From assembly GCA_045579705.1 (NCBI GenBank), contig JAZNMP010000011.1, positions 1-64,000 of the forward strand: a stretch of 64,000 nt of DNA, read 5' to 3'. The stretch is from Lachnocurva sp045579705. Lineage in GTDB: Bacteria; Bacillota; Clostridia; Lachnospirales; Lachnospiraceae. Every line of letters begins with the position of its first letter. The first letter of the stretch is position 1. The position numbers and the translations under genes are program-made. Below are positions 35,318-42,131 of the stretch, in pieces. Below the pieces are notes generated by a model. That model was given only the letters and a program-made list of their open reading frames with translations. It made no database searches and was not told the origin of the DNA.

Positions 35318-35593
35318 TCACTCCTCAATAATCTCATATCTATATGATGTTCCTCTTCTGTAATCATCGAACACAATAACTTCATTGTCCTTCAGAATAT
35401 ACGGTGTCCAAATGTTTGGCTGAGGTCCGTTCGTTGCGTTCATATACGTACTTGAATATTCCAGTGGATCCTCCGCATCCATAAAATCCTCTGACACAAT
35501 TTGAATCTTCGTAAACTTAGTACAAGTTGCCTGGCCTTCTTCCTCGTCGGTCATGTAATAAATACTGCCATACTCATTTCTCAATTTCTTCAT
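35318..35593 (-). CDS. prophage accessory protein, unknown
   Basis: A 91-residue acidic protein with no recognised motif. ATG follows AGGGAG. It is preceded by the shared leader element at 35617-35686. Confidence 0.55.
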   Translation of the reverse strand: MKKLRNEYGSIYYMTDEEEGQATCTKFTKIQIVSEDFMDAEDPLEYSSTYMNATNGPQPNIWTPYILKDNEVIVFDDYRRGTSYRYEIIEE

Positions 35594-35616
35594 TGCATGT
35601 CTCCCTTCTCAATCTC

Positions 35617-35686
35617 AGTTTCTGCTTGTTTTTCCTATCTTGGTATGTTAACCTCTTAGAGGTAGGCAGCACCGATAGGTAGCACT
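35617..35686 (-). promoter_or_regulatory. shared leader element, copy 1 (divergent)
   Basis: The minus strand carries CTACCTATCGGTGC and, nearer the gene, AAGCAGAAACTGAG. Related words occur in the same order before two other accessory genes (37125-37161 and 37878-37918). This copy is the longest and has an insertion in the middle. Confidence 0.45.
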
Positions 35687-35706
35687 GCCATTTTGTTTTT
35701 GGTTTC

Positions 35707-35732
35707 GGACTAGCTTCGGCTAGTCCTTTTTT
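35707..35732 (+). terminator. hairpin with T-run on the plus strand
   Basis: A perfect 8-bp stem GGACTAGC-TTCG-GCTAGTCC followed by TTTTTTG on the plus strand. It overlaps the end of the 37-residue gene, whose transcript runs the other way and has no T-run. It may end an antisense or stray plus-strand transcript. Confidence 0.5.
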
Positions 35733-35833
35733 GTTATATAACTAATACATTCAACTATCTCTTCCGCTTTAAAACCCTTGCTCTTGAGCCAGTCAATTAG
35801 TCGGCTGATTAGTATTTTCAATTTGACTCTCAT
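35720..35833 (-). CDS. 37-residue prophage protein
   Basis: MRVKLKILISRLIDWLKSKG... with a C-terminal KAEEIVECISYIT stretch: a basic, helical mini-protein. GGAGG lies seven bases before the ATG and promoter copy 1 (35887-35918) lies upstream, so expression is well supported. Function unknown. Confidence 0.65.
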   Translation of the reverse strand: MRVKLKILISRLIDWLKSKGFKAEEIVECISYITKKD

Positions 35834-35886
35834 ACCTTTCTACCTCCTATCTAGGGAATTAAGATAAATCTTTTATTTATCTTATC

Positions 35887-35918
35887 TATATACTAGCATA
35901 GATATCATAGGATAGCAA
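35887..35918 (-). promoter_or_regulatory. repeated accessory promoter, copy 1
   Basis: One of three identical 32-bp copies. Minus strand: TTGCTA (-35, 35913-35918), a 17-base spacer holding the direct repeat CTATG-ATAT-CTATG, and TAGTAT (-10, 35890-35895). It drives the 35833 gene and those downstream. Confidence 0.75.
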
Positions 35919-35940
35919 GTGTTTTTTGATTTTTTACATA

Positions 35941-35969
35941 AAAAAACCTGGAATTTTACTCCCAGGTTT
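35941..35969 (-). terminator. terminator after the ribbon-helix-helix gene
   Basis: Minus strand AAACCTGG...CCAGGTTT followed by T residues. It ends the small RHH transcript just before promoter copy 1. Confidence 0.85.
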
Positions 35970-35979
35970 ATACTTCATT

Positions 35980-36141
35980 CTAGCTTAAACATTTCTTTAC
36001 AATGAATTCTTTCATCGAAAGTCCTGCTTTTTTTGCAGCCTCAACCATTGCATCTTTTTCATCAGGTGTTACTAAAATCGATATCTGCTTGTGTTTAGAA
36101 CGATATGTTTTCATCGCATTTTTTTGATATTCAGGTACCAT
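35980..36141 (-). CDS. ribbon-helix-helix DNA-binding protein
   Basis: A 53-residue protein: basic N-terminus MVPEYQKNAMKTYRSKHKQ, then the RHH pattern ISILVTPDEKDAMVEAAKKA and GLSMKEFI. Such Arc/MetJ-like proteins bind DNA as dimers through their beta strand. GGAGG precedes the ATG by five bases. It has its own promoter (36172-36200) and terminator, typical for a small repressor. It is the best candidate to act on the repeated promoters on either side; that is inference. Confidence 0.8.
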   Translation of the reverse strand: MVPEYQKNAMKTYRSKHKQISILVTPDEKDAMVEAAKKAGLSMKEFIVKKCLS

Positions 36142-36171
36142 CTCAGCCTCCAATCTATAACTTGTATATAT

Positions 36172-36200
36172 ATACTATCACATCACATAGATTGTGGCAA
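36172..36200 (-). promoter_or_regulatory. promoter of the ribbon-helix-helix gene
   Basis: TTGCCA (36195-36200), a 17-base spacer and TAGTAT (36172-36177): the same -35/-10 layout as the three repeated promoters, but with a different spacer sequence. Confidence 0.65.
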
Positions 36201-36206
36201 CTCACA

Positions 36207-37091
36207 TCAAAATTCAAACTCCGCTTTTTCTCTGCTGAAAAAGTACGCATGATTAGAAAGATAGTCCTCAGCTGCCAACTCCGTTTCATTGACCTGGCAG
36301 ATCATATCATTCGCCTGATTCTCTGTTATTGTCTTTGCAGGAAGTGCTAAGCACTCGTGAATAGAACTAGGTAGAATCATAAGGTCAGACTCCAACTTAT
36401 CTGCTAACTCCTTTAATACGTCCTTATACATTATAACTGCAGCTCCGTTTATTCTATCCACATTTGAGATAACATGCATATTGCCTTCTGCTTCGAACAT
36501 TTCTGCAGGCATTCCAGTCAGCTCTGCTAATGTATCTGCCATCGTCTTCACAAGTACTGGTCGAATCTTAGGAGTGTTCTCTTTCGCAGCTTCAAAAATC
36601 TCCTCAGTAGAAACTCCCCAAGTCTTTGAATGCTCGTTTCTAATCGTAATAGTTCCGATTCCGTTCTCTCCTTTATCCAACTGCACTTTAAAAACAAGTG
36701 CTAAATCTCCGAGAACATCAACGTGCTCTACGTTCTCGAGCAGCTTCTTATTCTTCTCTTTATTAACCATATCGTATACGATCAAGTCTTTCACATTCTC
36801 AAATCTAAGGAATCTGTCTGCTATATTTCCATAGTCTGGTGCCTCATTTTCCTTCGCAATCTTCACAATTTCTCTAGCAATCATTTCTATTGATTTTCCA
36901 TCATTGTACTCCTGCTCAAACTTTTCTAGGTAAACTGTTGGTGCAACACTGCATTCCTGCTTTCTTAGTGTAACTGATGTTTTTTCTAAGCCGTTATTCT
37001 TCTGAGTCTCATGTGTATCTACAACCACATCTTCATCTACAATCTTTCTGATTGCTTCTACTACTGCGTTCTTAAATTCTACTGATACCAT
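36207..37091 (-). CDS. DUF5688-type protein in prophage
   Basis: A 294-residue protein of the same family as the host gene at 16631-17302. Shared stretch: GAAVIMYKDVLKELADKLES followed by LMILPSSIHECLALP. The prophage copy keeps a longer N-terminal region (YLEKFEQEYNDGKSIEMIAR). No signal peptide. Function unknown; presence in both host and prophage suggests cargo carried as a lysogenic-conversion gene. ATG follows AAGGAG and lies downstream of the shared leader element. Confidence 0.8.
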   Translation of the reverse strand: MVSVEFKNAVVEAIRKIVDEDVVVDTHETQKNNGLEKTSVTLRKQECSVAPTVYLEKFEQEYNDGKSIEMIAREIVKIAKENEAPDYGNIADRFLRFENVKDLIVYDMVNKEKNKKLLENVEHVDVLGDLALVFKVQLDKGENGIGTITIRNEHSKTWGVSTEEIFEAAKENTPKIRPVLVKTMADTLAELTGMPAEMFEAEGNMHVISNVDRINGAAVIMYKDVLKELADKLESDLMILPSSIHECLALPAKTITENQANDMICQVNETELAAEDYLSNHAYFFSREKAEFEF

Positions 37092-37124
37092 AACTAATAA
37101 TCTCCTTCGTATAAAAATATCTTT

Positions 37125-37161
37125 GGTTTCTGCTTTCCCCGTTTAAGCCGATAGGTCAGCT
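37125..37161 (-). promoter_or_regulatory. shared leader element, copy 2
   Basis: Minus strand GCTGACCTATCGGC-TTAAA-CGGGGAAAGCAGAAACC, closely matching copy 3 (37878-37918). It lies between the stop of the 37171 gene and the start of the DUF5688 gene. Confidence 0.55.
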
Positions 37162-37170
37162 AATTTCTTA

Positions 37171-37440
37171 TTAACAACGTACTACATCTACATAACTACT
37201 TCTGAACACTTTTCTTGCACCTTCTTTAAGATGTAAGATTACGTACTCATGAAACACATCCATATCTTTGCCTTTTAGTTCACTCTCTAATTCTGCAGAA
37301 TCGTTTCCAGTTACGATTTCCAATGTACTAGCAGTCTTATATACTCTCGTGCTTACAATCTGTGCATCAAACTGGTACTTTGGCTTATCGTATTCCCTTA
37401 TCTTTGTTCCGCAATTTCTGGCTATTCTTACTTCTTTCAC
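37171..37440 (-). CDS. prophage accessory protein, unknown
   Basis: An 89-residue basic protein (MKEVRIARNCGTKIREYDK...), no recognised motif. Part of a close-packed run of small genes between promoter copies 2 and 1. Confidence 0.55.
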   Translation of the reverse strand: MKEVRIARNCGTKIREYDKPKYQFDAQIVSTRVYKTASTLEIVTGNDSAELESELKGKDMDVFHEYVILHLKEGARKVFRSSYVDVVRC

Positions 37441-37450
37441 GTCTTACCTC

Positions 37451-37633
37451 CTACAACATTCTGTGATACTTACCGAACTTCTTTTTAGCATATGCTTTTC
37501 GATATTCGATCAGCGAATATTCATTACGTCTACGAAACATATCTGCTAAATTCGAATCTCTTTCTTCGGCTGAATAAACTCTAAAATTTTCTTCATAGCC
37601 GTCTTTCCAAATCAAATGAAATTCGTATTGCAT
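37451..37633 (-). CDS. prophage accessory protein, unknown
   Basis: A 60-residue Tyr/Arg-rich protein with no recognised motif. ATG follows AGGTGAGCC, ten bases after the upstream stop. Confidence 0.5.
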   Translation of the reverse strand: MQYEFHLIWKDGYEENFRVYSAEERDSNLADMFRRRNEYSLIEYRKAYAKKKFGKYHRML

Positions 37634-37643
37634 AGGCTCACCT

Positions 37644-37859
37644 TTAGATTTCCTCTAAAATCTCTTTTAGTCTCTCAATCTGGTCATTATTAAGTGAGAT
37701 TCCTTTGCTCATTTTCTCGTGATTTTCGTCCCAGCTACGGATATCGTACTTCGGTTCTCTGCCATTCCAGCTGACAAGATTCAATTCTGTCTGCCAGCCT
37801 TTTGTGTCTTCGGATATCACACCTACATGCTCGATGATTTCAAACTTAAATTCAGACAT
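37644..37859 (-). CDS. YdbC-like (PC4 fold) nucleic-acid-binding protein
   Basis: A 71-residue protein: FEIIEHVGVISEDTKGWQTE, LNLVSWNGREPKYDIRSWDE and HEKMSKGISL match the YdbC/PC4 family known to bind single-stranded DNA as a dimer. The start at 37859 (MSEFKFE) is preferred because GAGGAG lies upstream; longer forms run into the shared leader element. Likely an accessory factor for phage DNA or transcription. Confidence 0.85.
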   Translation of the reverse strand: MSEFKFEIIEHVGVISEDTKGWQTELNLVSWNGREPKYDIRSWDENHEKMSKGISLNNDQIERLKEILEEI

Positions 37860-37877
37860 TTTCTTTTTTCTCCTCTT

Positions 37878-37918
37878 AGTTTCTGCTTTTTGTTCCCCGT
37901 ATTGCCGGTAGGTCAGCA
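37878..37918 (-). promoter_or_regulatory. shared leader element, copy 3
   Basis: Minus strand GCTGACCTACCGGC-AATA-CGGGGAACAAAAAGCAGAAACT, just upstream of the YdbC-like gene. Its key words recur at 37125-37161 and, more loosely, at 35617-35686. Confidence 0.55.
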
Positions 37919-37930
37919 CTCAGTTATCTC

Positions 37931-38095
37931 TTATTCTTCCACCTCCCACATATAGATAAACTGAGCAACTCCGTTTTCATCTGTCACAAATCCGTGATGT
38001 TTCTCAAAAATTCTTGAGGCCTGCTTCTCTGTATAAAATCTGCCGAATAACTGATTGCCTTTTTCGTCTACGATCATCCATCTGCTTTTTCTCAT
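37931..38095 (-). CDS. small prophage protein, unknown
   Basis: A 54-residue protein (MRKSRWMIVDEKGNQLFGRF...). The start at 38095 is chosen because AGGAGG lies just upstream. The form F-x-T-E-K-Q-A-S-x-I-F-E-K is common to small phage proteins of no known function. Confidence 0.6.
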   Translation of the reverse strand: MRKSRWMIVDEKGNQLFGRFYTEKQASRIFEKHHGFVTDENGVAQFIYMWEVEE

Positions 38096-38105
38096 AGCGC
38101 ACCTC

Positions 38106-38246
38106 CTACTTTGTATAATTAACAACTGGCTTAATCAGCATGTACTCAAGTTCAACCTTTGCAAGTACTTTTGCAACTTCCTTCTCAACTCCTGCAGATA
38201 TTAAGTCTTTCACTCTTGCCTTGTATGCTTCCTTCTCAGCTTTCAT
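38106..38246 (-). CDS. 46-residue prophage protein
   Basis: MKAEKEAYKARVKDLISAGV...: a short, helical, Lys/Glu-rich protein. GGAGG lies seven bases before the ATG and promoter copy 2 (38298-38329) lies upstream. First gene of its unit. Confidence 0.6.
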   Translation of the reverse strand: MKAEKEAYKARVKDLISAGVEKEVAKVLAKVELEYMLIKPVVNYTK

Positions 38247-38297
38247 ATTTACACCTCCTGCTTATTCACTCCTAAAAGTGTTATTTGTTTTGTTATG

Positions 38298-38329
38298 TAT
38301 ATACTAGCATAGATATCATAGGATAGCAA
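38298..38329 (-). promoter_or_regulatory. repeated accessory promoter, copy 2
   Basis: Identical to the other 32-bp copies: -35 TTGCTA at 38324-38329 and -10 TAGTAT at 38301-38306. It shares a further 12 bases downstream (CATAACAAAACAAA on the minus strand) with copy 3. Confidence 0.75.
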
Positions 38330-38338
38330 TAGTTTTCA

Positions 38339-38533
38339 CTAATTTTTTTCAATTTTTTCAGGGATTTTCGCAATCGCATCAAACACTTCTATCATCCAGC
38401 AGTCACGGATCCTGCATGCTTTATTCAGATAGCGTCCTTCTGTGTTGCTGATCTCTTTCACATAATCTCTAAATTCCGATTCGTTATCAAACTTATATAC
38501 AGTAGTCATATATCTAAAAAATATCTGCTTCAT
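38339..38533 (-). CDS. small prophage protein, unknown
   Basis: A 64-residue protein starting MKQIFFRYMTTVYKF. The ATG at 38533 follows AAAGG; a longer in-frame start would overlap the upstream gene. It ends just before promoter copy 2. Confidence 0.5.
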   Translation of the reverse strand: MKQIFFRYMTTVYKFDNESEFRDYVKEISNTEGRYLNKACRIRDCWMIEVFDAIAKIPEKIEKN

Positions 38534-38547
38534 CTTCGTTGCCTTTC

Positions 38548-38769
38548 TCAATCGTTCTCTCTAGTTGCATTCACATATGCAGTAATAAACTGCTCGCATA
38601 CGTCTGAATCGTAGCGGTCAAATGTTTCATAACTTCTGCTTGAAATCACTCTCTGAACGGCTGACCAGTCCTCTCTACTATTGATTCCGTCTAATACTTT
38701 TTTACCGAATCTAACATCTTCATAACATCTCTCAATCATTGCCTGGATATCATTATTCGTGTACAACAT
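38548..38769 (-). CDS. small prophage protein, unknown
   Basis: A 73-residue acidic helical protein (MLYTNNDIQAMIERCYEDVR...). AGGAGG precedes the start. No recognised motif. Confidence 0.55.
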   Translation of the reverse strand: MLYTNNDIQAMIERCYEDVRFGKKVLDGINSREDWSAVQRVISSRSYETFDRYDSDVCEQFITAYVNATREND

Positions 38770-38778
38770 ATTTGCCTC

Positions 38779-38940
38779 CTATAACTCAATTACGTTTACA
38801 TCTGGATTAAATAGATAGTATTCATTCTCAGCAACTTCATACGCCCACTTTCTAGCTGCAGACATATCAACAAACTCATTGACTGTGCTCAAGTAGCATT
38901 TGCCAGTGTTCATATCACTAATTTCTATTAAACAAACCAT
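38779..38940 (-). CDS. small prophage protein, unknown
   Basis: A 53-residue protein (MVCLIEISDMNTGKCYLS... ending VNVIEL). Its stop lies a few bases before the next gene. No recognised motif; the ribosome site GAAAG is weak. Confidence 0.5.
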   Translation of the reverse strand: MVCLIEISDMNTGKCYLSTVNEFVDMSAARKWAYEVAENEYYLFNPDVNVIEL

Positions 38941-38957
38941 CGTTCTCACGCTTTCTA

Positions 38958-39245
38958 TTACTTCAAATAATACTGAATCGTCTCAACATCCTCTTCGTCC
39001 GTTCTACCTTCAAGCATGTATGCAAGAAAATCTTTCTCAATTCCAGTCAATCTAATAATTCCAGTAAAGTTCTCTGCTTTGTAATACGCTCTTAGTGCTT
39101 TATCGCAGATACCTCTGCCAACACCTTCTGTAAATCCTTCTGTCAGCACTCTCAAATTGTCTAGTCTCTTCATTTTCTTCATGAGTTCTGGTTTCTCAAG
39201 TTTGCTTGTGCATTTAAAACCGTCTGTAAATGTGTATGTAAACAT
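38958..39245 (-). CDS. small prophage protein, unknown
   Basis: A 95-residue protein (MFTYTFTDGFKCTSKLEKPE... ), no recognised motif. AGGAGG-type site upstream. Second gene of the unit led by promoter copy 3. Confidence 0.55.
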   Translation of the reverse strand: MFTYTFTDGFKCTSKLEKPELMKKMKRLDNLRVLTEGFTEGVGRGICDKALRAYYKAENFTGIIRLTGIEKDFLAYMLEGRTDEEDVETIQYYLK

Positions 39246-39257
39246 ATCTGATACCTC

Positions 39258-39452
39258 CTAAATTTCATTCTGTGGTTTAAGGTGGCTTGCTAGCTCATAT
39301 GCTTCGTTCCAGCTTTTACAACTCATATAAACAGTTCCGTTTGGATTAAAAATTGTGAAACTATACTGCATTTCGAATCCGTTGTAGCATTCACATTTTG
39401 CTATCTTATAATCGTTTTTTAATGTGTAAAGTTTCCCTATTCTGTTCAACAT
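39258..39452 (-). CDS. small prophage protein, unknown
   Basis: A 64-residue protein (MLNRIGKLYTLKNDYKIAKC...) with GGAGG upstream. First gene after promoter copy 3. No recognised motif. Confidence 0.55.
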   Translation of the reverse strand: MLNRIGKLYTLKNDYKIAKCECYNGFEMQYSFTIFNPNGTVYMSCKSWNEAYELASHLKPQNEI

Positions 39453-39491
39453 ATCAATTACCTCCGAATTGGTGTTGTTTGTTTTGTTATG

Positions 39492-39523
39492 TATATACTA
39501 GCATAGATATCATAGGATAGCAA
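39492..39523 (-). promoter_or_regulatory. repeated accessory promoter, copy 3
   Basis: The 32-bp sequence shared with 35887-35918 and 38298-38329: -35 TTGCTA at 39518-39523 and -10 TAGTAT at 39495-39500. It heads the first accessory unit, directly after the late-operon terminator. Confidence 0.75.
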
Positions 39524-39618
39524 GTGATTTTTACGTTTTTTTCGTAAAAATATTGATTTATCATTTATCTAATCGTAAAATGTACATAGCCATACGAATT
39601 GGAGTTGACTCCATATAC

Positions 39619-39655
39619 AAAAAGCCCAGGTCAAATATCATGACCTGGGCTTCTT
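39619..39655 (-). terminator. terminator of the prophage late operon
   Basis: A 12-bp perfect stem (39622-39633 with 39641-39652), AAGCCCAGGTCA, followed on the minus strand by TTTTTG. It divides the structural/lysis genes from the accessory block. Confidence 0.9.
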
Positions 39656-39970
39656 TTAAATCTTGCTCATAACTTGGCTATAAAGTCTCGGATTCAACAC
39701 TTGAAGCGTTGTCATCAATTCATCCATCAGTAACCAAGCATCCTCTGGATTCATTCCTGCAATCTTGGTTAGAAATTCGCTCTCGCCGTATTGCTTGACG
39801 ATTGAATCTTCCTGTTTCAAAGTAACAACGTTATCCTCTTTCTCTTTGTTTCCATATAAATGGTCGTAAATCGTATAAAACGCTGCTAAATTTCTGCAGG
39901 TAGTTGCATTAGGATTTCTCTCGCCTTGACATTCAGCGATTGCTTCTAAAAGGTCCTGCTCTTTTATCAA
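39656..39970 (-). CDS. phage protein of unknown function
   Basis: A 104-residue protein of the late region (MIKEQDLLEAIAECQGERNP...), last gene of the late operon. The start is TTG with AAAGGAG upstream. A helical, acidic protein; similar small proteins occur near lysis genes in Firmicutes phages, but its role is unknown. Confidence 0.6.
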   Translation of the reverse strand: MIKEQDLLEAIAECQGERNPNATTCRNLAAFYTIYDHLYGNKEKEDNVVTLKQEDSIVKQYGESEFLTKIAGMNPEDAWLLMDELMTTLQVLNPRLYSQVMSKI

Positions 39971-39984
39971 GGCTGATCTCCTTT

Positions 39985-40470
39985 CTACATCTGTTCGATT
40001 TTCTGAATGAATCTTTCAAACTCAAGACGAGTCTTTTCGTTCGGTGCTACTTCCATCAGTTCCCTAAGTTCAGATACCATATCCTCATTAGCATAAGAAG
40101 AGCCATCCGAGTATCTCCCCATAGAATCTCTTCTAGAGTATCTTCCTCGGCCTCTAGCGTATGAGCCTCCCATCATATCGTAGGAACTGTTACCGCCTCT
40201 TCTGGAGCTATTTCCGTTACGGTATGACCTGCCATCTCTTGAGTTACCGCCTCGATTATTATCATAAGAAGAATTTCCTTCTTCCATTTCAGATTCAAGC
40301 ATTGCTTTCGTTGTTTTAACAGACTTCAACGCATGAGTCAGCTTATCAATATACTCAAGGTCTCCTGCAGATAATTCTCCACCGGCTTTCTCAACCTTCA
40401 TATTCGCTTTTGCAAGTTCATCCGAAAGCGTATAGCACATCTGCTCTATATCTTCATATAGCTTTTCCAT
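39985..40470 (-). CDS. phage protein with Gly/Arg/Ser/Asn-rich middle
   Basis: A 161-residue protein: a coiled-coil head (about 1-60), a low-complexity Gly-Arg-Asn-Ser region (about 68-125, RGGNSSYDMMGGSYARGRG) and a helical tail. The repeat-rich middle may bind nucleic acid or be flexible. Function unknown. Confidence 0.65.
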   Translation of the reverse strand: MEKLYEDIEQMCYTLSDELAKANMKVEKAGGELSAGDLEYIDKLTHALKSVKTTKAMLESEMEEGNSSYDNNRGGNSRDGRSYRNGNSSRRGGNSSYDMMGGSYARGRGRYSRRDSMGRYSDGSSYANEDMVSELRELMEVAPNEKTRLEFERFIQKIEQM

Positions 40471-40485
40471 TATCGTTCCTCCTTT

Positions 40486-40953
40486 CTACGCAATCCTCGT
40501 TACAACTAAATTTGCATTCTGAACATTTATTGCAGTTGGCGCATCTGCAGCAGTTGCTCCCTGAGAAGTATTCTCAACGCTCACACTGAAACAACATTCT
40601 CTTGGAACTGTTATTATCGCAGTTGACGTTACATTGAAATAATTCTCAGAAGTTGGACCAGCTGGTGCTGCTGCCGCAGGTGTTACGATAGCTCTACTTG
40701 TGAGAATTGGCTCTCCATCAATGGCTAACGCTACTGATATCGGGCCTACCGTACCATCCTCAGGAACTGCTATATTTCCGTTAAATGTAACTTGATAACG
40801 AGCAAAGCAATTCGGAGTGACTCCACGTAGAATTAGATTTCCAGACCCGTTTCTGTGATAAACGTATCCTTTATTACATCTAATCGAGTCTTCCAATAAT
40901 ACTGGCTGATTCGGCTGAACTAGCTGAATCTCGTTATATACAAACTCTGCCAT
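40486..40953 (-). CDS. phage surface-type beta-sandwich protein
   Basis: A 155-residue protein of beta-rich composition (MAEFVYNEIQLVQPNQPVLL..., NVQNANLVVTRIA) resembling the C-terminal, TNF-like part of collagen-type virion proteins. A linker ATVTPAAAAPAG is visible. Probably a virion surface protein; not proven. Confidence 0.6.
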   Translation of the reverse strand: MAEFVYNEIQLVQPNQPVLLEDSIRCNKGYVYHRNGSGNLILRGVTPNCFARYQVTFNGNIAVPEDGTVGPISVALAIDGEPILTSRAIVTPAAAAPAGPTSENYFNVTSTAIITVPRECCFSVSVENTSQGATAADAPTAINVQNANLVVTRIA

Positions 40954-40963
40954 AAGTCACCTC

Positions 40964-41836
40964 CTAAAATGAAGAACCGCATCCGCATCCACATCCTGAG
41001 TTGTTATTCGGGCATGTGAAGATTGGCTGACTGCCGTAAACTGGCTGAGATGGAATAGGGCATGAACGTAATTCGTTAATCAGCTGATTTGCGACGTTGC
41101 TCTGACCATCTCTAATCTGAGCAGTCTGCTCAACCTGCGAAGCCTGACCTCTTGCATACATAAGCTCTGAACGAAGATTCTGATTTTCTCTACGTTCTGC
41201 CTGCAGTTCCTGATCGCATAACTTATCAAGGATTCTCTGTGTTCCTGCAGTCTGTGCTGCGATAATATCACGTACGCCCTCATTGACTGCCTGTCGATCT
41301 GCGCAATTTTCTGTAGCAACTGTGTACTTCAAATCAGCAAGTCCTGCTCCAGTGGTATTTGTTCCATTAGCAATCTGTGACTGAATGCCAAACAAACTCT
41401 GCATATTAGCAATCTGGCGAGCATTTGCACCCATTTCTACACCTGCAAAGCCGTTTGCGACCGCCATCTGCATGTCTCCGCAACATCCACACAACTGAGT
41501 TGAAAGATTCTGAACACCAGTCTGAATACCTGCAATTCCATTCATGATTGCTGACTGGTCAAATCCTCTCTGAATATTGCTTCCACCACCATCATTTACG
41601 ATGATAGGCTGGCCACCGCCAAATCCACCGCCATTGTTTCCGTTGTTGTTCCAACCGCCTGCAGCAAATAACAGAATAAGGACTAGAACAATCCACCATC
41701 CATTATCACCGCCAAATCCGTTGCCGTTTCCACCATTTCCCATAAACATAGGATATGGTGCTCCCTGCGTTCCTACTGATGTAGGACCAACAAGCATTGT
41801 TGCAGGGATTCCGTTACTTTCATCTGTTAGTGCCAT
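40964..41836 (-). CDS. phage membrane protein, Gly/Asn-rich
   Basis: A 290-residue protein: Gly/Asn-rich N-terminus around a single membrane segment WWIVLVLILLFAAGGW, a long Gln/Ala-rich helical region, and a C-terminus ending in repeated CGCG. Such proteins are frequent in Firmicutes prophages near the tail fibre and lysis genes. Role unknown. Confidence 0.7.
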   Translation of the reverse strand: MALTDESNGIPATMLVGPTSVGTQGAPYPMFMGNGGNGNGFGGDNGWWIVLVLILLFAAGGWNNNGNNGGGFGGGQPIIVNDGGGSNIQRGFDQSAIMNGIAGIQTGVQNLSTQLCGCCGDMQMAVANGFAGVEMGANARQIANMQSLFGIQSQIANGTNTTGAGLADLKYTVATENCADRQAVNEGVRDIIAAQTAGTQRILDKLCDQELQAERRENQNLRSELMYARGQASQVEQTAQIRDGQSNVANQLINELRSCPIPSQPVYGSQPIFTCPNNNSGCGCGCGSSF

Positions 41837-41867
41837 AATAAATCCTCCTATAATTCTTGTAGGTTAG

Positions 41868-41893
41868 CGGCTCCTCATTTTTGAGGAGTCGGT
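41868..41893 (-). other. hairpin between late genes
   Basis: CTCCTCA (41871-41877) pairs with TGAGGAG (41882-41888) across AATTT-type sequence. No T-run follows, so an RNA processing or stability element is more likely than a terminator. Confidence 0.45.
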
Positions 41894-41924
41894 TTATATC
41901 AAAGTCTGTGCACCGACCTTAATA

Positions 41925-42131
41925 TCAAAGTTTAATTCCCATGCTCTGTGCTACCTGCATAGCCTGGTTTATAACGTTCTGCGGAATCTGACCGCTACTA
42001 ACTAAATAATTCGCTATTTCATGCGGATCATTAACATTCTTCGGTACGTTCAGCCCCTGCTGGCTGAGCATTCCTAGAGGGTTACTCTTCACTTTTGATA
42101 ACATATTCATTACCATCAATGGATTAAACAT
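41925..42131 (-). CDS. small phage protein, unknown
   Basis: A 68-residue protein (MFNPLMVMNMLSKVKSNPLG...QAMQVAQSMGIKL), Met- and Gln-rich. It overlaps the previous gene by eight bases. Confidence 0.55.
   Translation of the reverse strand: MFNPLMVMNMLSKVKSNPLGMLSQQGLNVPKNVNDPHEIANYLVSSGQIPQNVINQAMQVAQSMGIKL

Noticed and set aside
35707..35732. Terminator for the minus-strand accessory transcript
   Set aside because: The T-run is on the plus strand only; the minus strand lacks one.
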